Shown one piece after another: positions 26,338 through 33,253 of a stretch of DNA of 64,000 bases. The translations under genes were made by a program, and so were the position numbers. Every line of letters starts with the position of its first letter. Within the stretch, counting starts at the first letter, position 1. Below the pieces are notes generated by a model, which saw only the letters and a program-made list of their open reading frames with translations, did not search any database and was not told where the DNA came from. Location: NCBI GenBank assembly GCA_023437305.1, contig JAEZGN010000016.1, positions 1 to 64,000 of the forward strand. Reading direction: 5' to 3'. The DNA comes from Bacteroidota bacterium (GTDB lineage: Bacteria > Bacteroidota > Bacteroidia > Bacteroidales > Dysgonomonadaceae).

Positions 26338-27702
26338 TTAACCAAATAATTGCCTAAAAGCTTCTTCTACTTTTCGTACTTGTACGATCTCAATATTGAC
26401 TTTTGAGGTAAATCCTTTCAGGTTATTTTGAGGAACAAGTATCTTAGAAAAGCCTAGCTTCTCTGCTTCCAATATTCTTTGCTCAATACGATTTACGGGA
26501 CGTATTTCGCCCGACAAGCCCACTTCGCCAGTCATACAAATATGTTTCTCGATGGCAATATCCAAGCTTGAAGACAGTACCGCACTGATTACAGACAAAT
26601 CCATTGCAGGATCATTTACTCTAAGCCCTCCGGCAATATTAAGGAATACATCTTTTTGTATCAGCTTAAAACCTGCTCTTTTCTCTAATACCGCAAGTAA
26701 CATATTCATCCGACGCAGATCAAAACCTGTAGCCGAACGTTGGGGGGTTCCGTAAGCAGCAGTACTTACCAAAGCCTGAGTTTCGATAAGAAACGGACGT
26801 ATGCCTTCTATAGCTGCGGCGATAGAAACACCACTCAGCCCTTCGTGATTTTGAGTTAACAGCAATTCGGACGGATTACTTACCTCACGAAGCCCATTCT
26901 GTCTCATTTCGTAAATACCAAGTTCGGCAGTACTTCCGAAACGATTTTTTATACTTCGCAAAATCCGATACATATAATGCTGATCTCCTTCGAATTGCAG
27001 TACTGTATCTACAATATGCTCCAGCACTTTCGGTCCGGCAATACTACCTTCTTTATTTATATGCCCAATAAGAACCACAGGGGTTCCTGTCTCTTTAGCA
27101 AACTTAAGTATCGACGCCGAACATTCACGCACTTGTGATACACTACCCGGAGACGATTCTACTGTTTCTGTGAAGATTGTCTGTATAGAGTCTATGATAA
27201 CAAAATCCGGTTTCAGATTTTGTATATGTACGAATATCTGTTCGAGGTTTGTTTCACATACGATAAAACAGTTCTCACTATTGGAATTTATACGATCGGC
27301 ACGCAGCTTTAATTGTCTGGCACTCTCTTCTCCCGAAACATATAGTGTTTTTATTTTCCTTAGTCCTAAAACTGTTTGCAAAACAAGTGTAGATTTTCCA
27401 ATACCCGGTTCACCACCAATCAATACCAACGAGCCGGGAACAAGCCCTCCTCCAAGCACACGGTTCAGTTCTCCATCGTGCAAGTCTATACGGGGTTCTT
27501 CACCCGTTTCTACTTCCTTCAATAATAAAGGCTTCGCCTTAGATGTTTCAAATAAGTTGGGATTCCCTCTCGATGAACTATCTTTACTAACAATCTCTTC
27601 GACATAGGTATTCCACTCTCCACATACAGGACACTTCCCTAGCCATTTAGGAGAGTCATTTCCACAGTTGTTACAAACATATACTGTTTTGGTTTTAGCC
27701 AT
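26338..27702 (-). CDS. radA: DNA repair protein RadA (Sms)
   Basis: This 454-residue protein has the RadA order of domains: C4 zinc finger (Cys10, 13, 24, 27 in CNNCGNDSPKWLGKCPVC), RecA-like ATPase with Walker A GGEPGIGKST (96-105), the diagnostic KNRFG motif (in RSIKNRFGST), and a C-terminal Lon-protease-like domain. It is a DnaB-like helicase that extends strand exchange and branch migration in recombination. It lies 24 nt after the secreted protease gene and 6 nt before the CAT-like gene. Confidence 0.97.
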   Translation of the reverse strand: MAKTKTVYVCNNCGNDSPKWLGKCPVCGEWNTYVEEIVSKDSSSRGNPNLFETSKAKPLLLKEVETGEEPRIDLHDGELNRVLGGGLVPGSLVLIGGEPGIGKSTLVLQTVLGLRKIKTLYVSGEESARQLKLRADRINSNSENCFIVCETNLEQIFVHIQNLKPDFVIIDSIQTIFTETVESSPGSVSQVRECSASILKFAKETGTPVVLIGHINKEGSIAGPKVLEHIVDTVLQFEGDQHYMYRILRSIKNRFGSTAELGIYEMRQNGLREVSNPSELLLTQNHEGLSGVSIAAAIEGIRPFLIETQALVSTAAYGTPQRSATGFDLRRMNMLLAVLEKRAGFKLIQKDVFLNIAGGLRVNDPAMDLSVISAVLSSSLDIAIEKHICMTGEVGLSGEIRPVNRIEQRILEAEKLGFSKILVPQNNLKGFTSKVNIEIVQVRKVEEAFRQLFG

Positions 27703-27726
27703 TTTTATTTATTGGATCTTTCTTCT

Positions 27727-29340
27727 TTACTTCATTACTTTTATCGACTTGGTAGATCTTCCCGAAACATCCACAGAGACAATATATACTCCCGGACGCC
27801 ATCCATATAACGTTTCTTCAAATATAGATGAGTCAAAACCTGTGGTTTTAGTATACAATATTCGTCCGTTTAAGTCTGCAATACTTACTTTCTTTAATAT
27901 ATCTTTAGCATATATGCGCAAGGCATCACCTTTAAAATACACGAGGAATTCTGGCTGTTGATCAGGATTTGGATCATTGGTTCCAAGCGAACTCAACCCC
28001 TTCAACTTAGTAGCTCCTGTATTATTGGGATCTAAATATTTAGACATATGTTGATCTGCATCATAGTACTGATCCCAATGAAACCAAAATTTACCAAAAG
28101 AATCAGCTAATCCCTGGTTTGAACAATTACTTTCTCCGCCAGACAATGTCCCTACCACATAACCATTTTGATTAAAGAGAGGAGCTCCCGAAGAACCACC
28201 CTCTGTTGCGCCTTTATAGTAATTTACAATCCACTGAGTACCATCTGGTTCGTCTTCAGAGTCCGGATCCCATTTTCCCGAAGTTAGAGACTTATTAAAT
28301 AGAGAGATTTTTTTCACATCTCCCAGAGGATGATGAATTACAGCTCCACCTGTTACGCTTGCGCCATCATTCGTTCTATCCCAGCCATTGTAATATACAT
28401 CCCATGTATCGGGAATTGGCTCAGATAACTTAAGCAAAGCGCCGTCAGAACCATCATCAATTGAGTTTAGTACCAATGGTTTTGCTCCTTTATGATATTT
28501 ATAGTTGGGCCTATTCTCTGTTTCACATTCGGGCGTCTCGTAATCAAAAAAGAATTCAGTGTTGGATATTATAGAGGATGATAAATATTCGAAACAGTGA
28601 TATGCTGTTAAAACATATGGTGTTTTATCTTCATTTGTGTTATTAATCAACGTACCTGTGCAAAGGTAAGTACTACCGCCTCTTTTGACACGCAACTGCA
28701 ATACTCCTTTCTTTTGGTTCTTCCAAAAACCGCCTTCTGCACAATTTACATTTATCATACAAGAGTTAGATGTGTTATCAAAGCCACTGATAGGATCGCC
28801 TTGTTCATCAACATATTTATACCCTAGATCGGATATATGCAATCGGGGACTTCCTAGATTTTGAGGTGCAACATATTCAAGAACAACGTTATCACCTTTC
28901 AGATTTTCGATAGAATAAGCTCCGCCTTGGGGATTATCTTCATGTTTGTATACAATAGCATCTTTCACATTGCTTTTTTCATATACATATAATTGAGATC
29001 CTTCCGGCAAATAGAAATCATCGAATCCTATATAAAACCCTTTAGCTTCAGGTATATCGAAAGACAATTTCCAAACATTTTCTTTTGTAGGCAATACCGA
29101 CCATGTACCAACTGTGTCGGAAGCGATATCTAATGTATAAATCTTAGCCTCTTTGAGCGGAAGGCCTCTTCTTTTTACATTATTTTTTACTACTAATAAT
29201 TTTGTGTTTTCTTTTTCAACAATGAGAGTCAATTTCGATTTATCTTTATTGAAACTATATTGCTTTTCTTGGGCAGAGAGTGAAATAATACAGGATAATA
29301 AAGTAATACCTGCTAAAAAACGAATCAGACTTAAGTTCAT
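27727..29340 (-). CDS. Secreted trypsin-fold serine protease with T9SS-type C-terminus
   Basis: This 537-residue protein has a signal peptide (about 1-23), a long pro-region, and a chymotrypsin-like domain (about 195-430). The likely triad is His248 (TAYHCF), Asp299 (DGSDGALL) and Ser384 (GGSSGAP). This domain resembles lysyl endopeptidases of gliding Bacteroidetes. The last roughly 75 residues (about 463-537, with VSIADLNGRILY and GVYIVSVDVSGRSTKSIKVMK) look like a type A sorting domain for type IX secretion. Its ATG overlaps the aroK stop as ATGA. Cleavage specificity is not predictable with confidence. Confidence 0.85.
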   Translation of the reverse strand: MNLSLIRFLAGITLLSCIISLSAQEKQYSFNKDKSKLTLIVEKENTKLLVVKNNVKRRGLPLKEAKIYTLDIASDTVGTWSVLPTKENVWKLSFDIPEAKGFYIGFDDFYLPEGSQLYVYEKSNVKDAIVYKHEDNPQGGAYSIENLKGDNVVLEYVAPQNLGSPRLHISDLGYKYVDEQGDPISGFDNTSNSCMINVNCAEGGFWKNQKKGVLQLRVKRGGSTYLCTGTLINNTNEDKTPYVLTAYHCFEYLSSSIISNTEFFFDYETPECETENRPNYKYHKGAKPLVLNSIDDGSDGALLKLSEPIPDTWDVYYNGWDRTNDGASVTGGAVIHHPLGDVKKISLFNKSLTSGKWDPDSEDEPDGTQWIVNYYKGATEGGSSGAPLFNQNGYVVGTLSGGESNCSNQGLADSFGKFWFHWDQYYDADQHMSKYLDPNNTGATKLKGLSSLGTNDPNPDQQPEFLVYFKGDALRIYAKDILKKVSIADLNGRILYTKTTGFDSSIFEETLYGWRPGVYIVSVDVSGRSTKSIKVMK

Positions 29341-29858
29341 AATAATTTAATTAATTTCCGAACATACTCATTTACATCTTCACGAGTGACCAACACCTCA
29401 GTTTCATATATAATTTTAGCTTTGGAATAAAAAGGCTCTCTTTTCTCTAGGGTATCTGTTACAAACCTTAGAAGTTCCTCCTCATTTTTATCCTTTATCA
29501 AAGGGCGTTTATCTTTACAATCATTCAATCTAGAGGCCAGCACATCAGCCGATGCTTTCAAATAAACGGTTGTACCTACTTGATTCATATACTCTATATT
29601 ATCAAAAAAGCAAGGTGTGCCTCCACCTGTAGATATCACCACATCTTCGAACTCACCAACTTCTTTCAGAACGCTCTTTTCAATATTGCGAAATTCGCTT
29701 TCTCCAACATCTGCAAAAATCTGTCCTACTGTTTTTTGATAACGAGCCTGTATGAAGTGGTCTAAATCAACAAATTCAAGATTGAGCTCTTTTGCAAGCT
29801 CCCTCCCTGCTGTTGTTTTGCCAGCGCCCATATATCCTATCAGGAATATTCTTCTCAT
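29337..29858 (-). CDS. aroK: Shikimate kinase
   Basis: This 173-residue protein has the P-loop GYMGAGKTTAGREL, the shikimate-binding DLDHFI and GESEFRNIE segments, and the GGGTPCF loop. It phosphorylates shikimate in the aromatic amino acid pathway. The ATG at 29858 (MRRIFLIGYMGAGKTT) was chosen over a TTG three codons upstream. The stop codon overlaps the start of the secreted protease gene by 4 bp, so the two are probably translationally coupled. It is the first gene of the long minus-strand operon. Confidence 0.95.
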   Translation of the reverse strand: MRRIFLIGYMGAGKTTAGRELAKELNLEFVDLDHFIQARYQKTVGQIFADVGESEFRNIEKSVLKEVGEFEDVVISTGGGTPCFFDNIEYMNQVGTTVYLKASADVLASRLNDCKDKRPLIKDKNEEELLRFVTDTLEKREPFYSKAKIIYETEVLVTREDVNEYVRKLIKLL

Positions 29859-30044
29859 CTTAAACAATCAAATATACAAAAATATAAATAAAATAAATAA
29901 AGAGGCTTTTTACAACGCCGATTCTTTAGCAAATAACCATTAATTATATTTTAGTTTCAACTTTTCCCATATTCTTGATATAATGGTAAAAAAGTGACAA
30001 TTCAAAATACCAGATAACATAATATATACCAACAAATTACACAA

Positions 30045-30096
30045 CAAAAGGTGACAAAAGTAACACTTTTACTATACAATTATTACTGTTACCTTT
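30045..30096 (+). repeat. Bipartite inverted-repeat element, copy 1
   Basis: The left part (30045-30065) is C followed by AAAAGGTGACAAAAGTAACA. The right part (30087-30096) is TGTTACCTTT. The 21-nt left part recurs exactly, on the opposite strand, at 61739-61759, again with the 10-nt right part at about 20 nt. AAAGGTGACA (30048 onward) can pair with TGTTACCTTT with one G-U pair, forming a 10-bp hairpin. It contains two direct GTRACA words 9 bp apart plus one inverted. Confidence 0.75.
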
Positions 30097-30215
30097 CTGC
30101 TATACATTTTGCAAGTAATAGGCGATATAATGAATTTAGATTTCAATCGCAACAGTACTTTATAATAGATATTTTAAGCTAAAAAATATACTAACTCTTT
30201 ACAAATCAAACGCTA

Positions 30216-30247
30216 ATTGTTAATAACGATTTAAAACCTTACCTTTG
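30216..30247 (+). promoter_or_regulatory. Promoter of the HAD gene at 30277
   Basis: ATTG (30216-30219) and TACCTTTG (30240-30247) are 20 bp apart. The -7 box is 29 bp before the ATG. Confidence 0.6.
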
Positions 30248-30276
30248 CAGCGGAAAAGAAGAAATAATATTGAAAT

Positions 30277-30915
30277 ATGACAAAAATAACAACTGTACTG
30301 TTTGACTTTGATGGAGTAATAGCTAACACCGAGCCTCAATATGATATATACATTGATGCTTTAGGCGAAAAATATAATTTGGGTATCGAAAATTTTGCTT
30401 TGAAAGTAAAAGGAACAACTAGTCCCGATATACTAAAAAACTATTTTAGCCACTTACCCAAAGAAGAAGTAAAAACTGTAGAGAAAGAATTAGGAGAATT
30501 CGAATTGCAAATGGATTTCCCATTGGTAGACGGAGTCATGGAATTTATTGAGTATCTGAAAAACAATAACTATAAAATAGGATTGGTAACCAGTTCGCAG
30601 GACTTCAAAATGAAGCGTGCTTTGAATATATTAAACCTATCCGAGACATTCGATACCGAGGTTACAGCAGCACGCATAACCAAAGGAAAGCCCAATCCGG
30701 CATGCTATCTGTTAGCTGCTGAAGACCTAAATGTATCTCCCTCAGAATGTGTTGTATTCGAAGATTCTTTTCATGGAATACGAGCAGGCAAAGATGCCGG
30801 AATGCGTGTTGTAGGTGTTTCCACTACAATTCCCGAAAATGAACTTCAAGATAAAGCCGATTTTATAATTTCAGATTTTTCAGATCTAAAACAAGTCATC
30901 GAATATATCAACTAA
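30277..30915 (+). CDS. HAD hydrolase, beta-phosphoglucomutase-like
   Basis: This 212-residue protein starts TTVLFDFDGVIANTEPQY, with the DxDG nucleophile and acid/base pair of beta-phosphoglucomutase and related sugar phosphatases. Motif II (LVTSS), motif III lysine (TKGKPNPACY) and motif IV (VVFEDSFHGIRAGKDAGM) are all present. It could be a phosphosugar phosphatase or mutase; the substrate is unknown. It has its own promoter and converges with the Nudix gene 8 nt beyond its stop. Confidence 0.88.
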   Translation: MTKITTVLFDFDGVIANTEPQYDIYIDALGEKYNLGIENFALKVKGTTSPDILKNYFSHLPKEEVKTVEKELGEFELQMDFPLVDGVMEFIEYLKNNNYKIGLVTSSQDFKMKRALNILNLSETFDTEVTAARITKGKPNPACYLLAAEDLNVSPSECVVFEDSFHGIRAGKDAGMRVVGVSTTIPENELQDKADFIISDFSDLKQVIEYIN

Positions 30916-30923
30916 ATATAGAA

Positions 30924-31442
30924 CTACTGTTGAACTATATTTTGAGAGCCTTTGTACAGAAATAACCTGAAGTCAGATTCAAAATTTAAGGTAAACACAT
31001 CTTTACCTAATTCTTTTTGTATCTCATCAATCGTCCAAAAGCGTCCGTCGGCAAGCTCTTCTGTATTTAGCGTAAAGTCGCCATCATATATAGCGTAATA
31101 ACAATAGCTTAATTCACGTTCACGATCTGTCTCTATTATATATTTGGTTATATAGCGAGGTATAATATCCGATATATTTAACTCTTCAGAAGCCTCGCGC
31201 AATGCTGCATTTTCGGGTGTTTCGTTCAAATCTATATGCCCCGCTACCGAAGAATCCCATCTGTTGGGCTGTACATCTTTTATTGCAGAACGTTTCTGTA
31301 AATACAATTCACCTTTAGGGTTAAAGATGTGGAGATGAATTACAGGGTGTAACAACTTTGAACCATCATGACAGACACTACGTGATGCCTGCCCAATCAC
31401 ACTGCCTTGTTCATCTACTAGGGGAAATATTTCTTCTTGCAT
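30924..31442 (-). CDS. Nudix hydrolase
   Basis: This 172-residue protein has a complete Nudix box (GHIDLNETPENAALREASEEL, fitting GX5EX7REUXEEXGU). The N-terminus (FPLVDEQGSVIGQASRSVCH) and the KRSAIKDVQPNRWDSSVAGHI segment resemble the YfcD/isopentenyl-diphosphate-isomerase-like branch. These enzymes hydrolyse nucleoside diphosphate-linked substrates or, in IDI, isomerise isopentenyl diphosphate. The substrate is not assignable. It is a single gene between a convergent HAD gene and a divergent PurM-family gene. Confidence 0.88.
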   Translation of the reverse strand: MQEEIFPLVDEQGSVIGQASRSVCHDGSKLLHPVIHLHIFNPKGELYLQKRSAIKDVQPNRWDSSVAGHIDLNETPENAALREASEELNISDIIPRYITKYIIETDRERELSYCYYAIYDGDFTLNTEELADGRFWTIDEIQKELGKDVFTLNFESDFRLFLYKGSQNIVQQ

Positions 31443-31588
31443 TAAAGTCTTTTTTAATTATTCCAACAAAGATAAAATTTACATGCAAGTATGCCCTTTA
31501 TTTCTCATCATTTTTTCACACAATTCTCGCCTAAAAAAGAGTTATATATAGTATTGCAAGATTCGAGAAATTAGAACTGTATTTCTTA

Positions 31589-31619
31589 TTTCGATATTAC
31601 CTCTATTTTATTAACTTTG
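31589..31619 (+). promoter_or_regulatory. Promoter of the PurM-family gene
   Basis: TTTC (31589-31592) and TAACTTTG (31612-31619) are 19 bp apart, 25 bp before the chosen ATG at 31644. The -7 box covers the TTG at 31617, which argues against that upstream start. Confidence 0.6.
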
Positions 31620-31643
31620 CAGCTTAAATATATTCATATAATA

Positions 31644-32810
31644 ATGAGTGACCAACGATACAACCAGCGTGGCGTTTCAGCATCGAAAGAAGATGTACAT
31701 AATGCTATAAAAAACATCGATAAAGGAATATTCCCTAAGGCTTTTTGTAAAATAATCCCCGACATATTGGGTGGCAATGCCGAATACTGCAATATTATGC
31801 ATGCCGACGGAGCAGGGACAAAATCTTCGTTAGCCTATATGTATTGGAAAGAAACCGGAGACCTGTCGGTTTGGAAAGGTATTGCACAAGATGCATTGAT
31901 AATGAATATAGACGACCTGCTGTGTGTAGGAGCGACAGACAACATTCTATTGTCGTCTACTATAGGACGTAATAAGATGCTGATTCCGGGTGAAGTGATC
32001 TCTGCCATTATACAGGGAACAAATGATCTTTGTGATGAATTATCGTCACTAGGAGTAAATATATATCCTACCGGAGGCGAAACTGCCGATGTAGGCGACC
32101 TAGTACGTACAATAATAGTAGACAGTACGGTTACCTGCCGTATGAAAAAATCGGATGTAATATCTAACGATAATATACAGGACGGCGATGTGATTGTAGG
32201 GCTATCTTCATACGGACAAGCCACATACGAAAAAGAGTATAATGGCGGTATGGGTAGCAACGGATTAACATCTGCCCGCCATGACGTATTTGCTAATTAT
32301 TTAGCAACCAAATATCCTGAAAGCTACGATTCGTCTATTCCGTCCAATTTGGTTTATTCAGGTAATATGAAGCTAACGGATATGATCGAAGGATTAGGAA
32401 TTGATGCCGGTAAGTTGGTTCTATCTCCTACTCGTACTTATGCGCCTGTTATAAAACAGATACTAGATAAATTACGCCCGGTAATACATGGTATGGTACA
32501 CTGTTCGGGAGGAGCACAAACAAAGGTTCTCCACTTTGTAGATAAAGTAAAGATAACAAAGAACAACTTGTTCCCTATACCTCCTTTGTTTAAACTAATA
32601 CAAGAACAATCGGGAACCGACTGGAAAGAAATGTATAAAGTATTCAATATGGGACATCGTATGGAAATATACTTACCTTCGGAATACGCAGAGGCAGTAA
32701 TCGATATATCAAAATCTTTCGGCATTGATGCTCAAATTGTGGGATACGTTGAGAAGTCGGACAAGACAGAACTGCTTATTGATAGTGAATTTGGCCGATT
32801 TGAATATTAA
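31644..32810 (+). CDS. purM: PurM-family AIR synthase (phosphoribosylformylglycinamidine cyclo-ligase)
   Basis: This 388-residue protein has the PurM ATP-binding pattern: HADGAGTKSSLAY near residue 58, an AQDALIMNIDDLLCVGA stretch, and PTGGETADVGD. The C-terminal AIRS domain contains VHCSGGAQTKVLHF. PurM makes aminoimidazole ribonucleotide, step five of purine synthesis. The Bacteroidetes form is longer and rather divergent from E. coli PurM (345 residues), so a PurM-like paralogue cannot be excluded. It is monocistronic with its own promoter. Confidence 0.82.
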   Translation: MSDQRYNQRGVSASKEDVHNAIKNIDKGIFPKAFCKIIPDILGGNAEYCNIMHADGAGTKSSLAYMYWKETGDLSVWKGIAQDALIMNIDDLLCVGATDNILLSSTIGRNKMLIPGEVISAIIQGTNDLCDELSSLGVNIYPTGGETADVGDLVRTIIVDSTVTCRMKKSDVISNDNIQDGDVIVGLSSYGQATYEKEYNGGMGSNGLTSARHDVFANYLATKYPESYDSSIPSNLVYSGNMKLTDMIEGLGIDAGKLVLSPTRTYAPVIKQILDKLRPVIHGMVHCSGGAQTKVLHFVDKVKITKNNLFPIPPLFKLIQEQSGTDWKEMYKVFNMGHRMEIYLPSEYAEAVIDISKSFGIDAQIVGYVEKSDKTELLIDSEFGRFEY

Positions 32811-32827
32811 TTAGGAATAGTTACTGT

Positions 32828-32842
32828 ATTTGATTATCAAAT
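32828..32842. promoter_or_regulatory. 15-bp 7-1-7 palindrome before the Cys-rich protein gene
   Basis: ATTTGAT-T-ATCAAAT is a perfect 7-1-7 dyad, the geometry favoured by Fur-family repressors. A further half-site ATTTGAT occurs at 32866-32872. It lies in the 120-bp gap after purM, about 38 bp before the -7 box of the next gene. Protein identity is unknown. Confidence 0.4.
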
Positions 32843-32879
32843 TTAACTTTAGTTAATTAAATCCTATTTGATTTGCTAT

Positions 32880-32887
32880 TATATTTG
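32880..32887 (+). promoter_or_regulatory. -7 box of the Cys-rich protein gene
   Basis: TATATTTG (followed by C) matches the consensus and lies 43 bp before the ATG at 32931. No convincing -33 box is seen. Confidence 0.45.
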
Positions 32888-32930
32888 CACCTAAACCAAA
32901 TATTAATATTCACTTAATAGCGTACAAAGT

Positions 32931-33170
32931 ATGAAAAAAATGATCATGTCGGCAATTATGTGTTTAGCCTTAATTGCATCAACAAGTGTAATGGCTCAAG
33001 ATAAAGCACCTAAAAAAGATTGTCCTAAGTCTAAAACAGAATGTACTAAGGACGGAGAAAATAAAGCATGCTGTAAAGACAAAGCTGCTGCCGACAAAAA
33101 AGCTTGTACAAAAGACGGAGAGAAAAAAGCTTGTTGCAAAGACAAAGCTGCTGCAGATAAGAAAAAGTAA
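32931..33170 (+). CDS. Small secreted Lys/Cys-rich repeat protein
   Basis: This 79-residue protein has a clear signal peptide (about 1-22, cleavage after VMA). The mature part of about 57 residues is rich in Lys, Ala, Asp and Cys. It carries two near-identical tandem units, CTKDGENKACCKDKAAADKK and the same unit with GEKK, giving seven cysteines including two CC pairs. No domain is recognised. The vicinal cysteines and high charge suggest metal binding or disulfide structure in the periplasm, but this is a guess. It has its own -7 box and a strong terminator, which supports a real, separately expressed gene. Confidence 0.8.
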   Translation: MKKMIMSAIMCLALIASTSVMAQDKAPKKDCPKSKTECTKDGENKACCKDKAAADKKACTKDGEKKACCKDKAAADKKK

Positions 33171-33190
33171 TTAAAACTTAAGGTAAAAAT

Positions 33191-33219
33191 AAGAGCTATC
33201 AATCACTGATAGCTCTTTT
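33191..33219 (+). terminator. Terminator of the Cys-rich protein gene
   Basis: AAGAGCTATCA (33191-33201) pairs perfectly with TGATAGCTCTT (33207-33217) around a 5-nt loop, followed by TT-C-CTTTT. It lies between convergent genes and could also serve topB from the other side, since the left arm is preceded by AAAAAT. Confidence 0.85.
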
Positions 33220-33253
33220 CCTTTTATATAAATTAGGTTGTTTAAAATAATTG

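Larger units (their letters stand above)
29859..30276. other. 418-bp divergent intergenic region with repeat element
   Basis: No gene is seen. The region holds the divergent starts of aroK and a HAD gene, minus-strand -7-like boxes close to aroK (TATATTTG 29876-29869, TATTTTTG 29884-29877), and the bipartite repeat at 30045-30096. Confidence 0.6.

Noticed and set aside
30045..30096. Reading the GTAACA words here as HcpR sites
   Set aside because: The half-site word is shared, but the 2-bp-centred CGTAACA/TGTTACG dyad of the nrf and hcp sites is absent.
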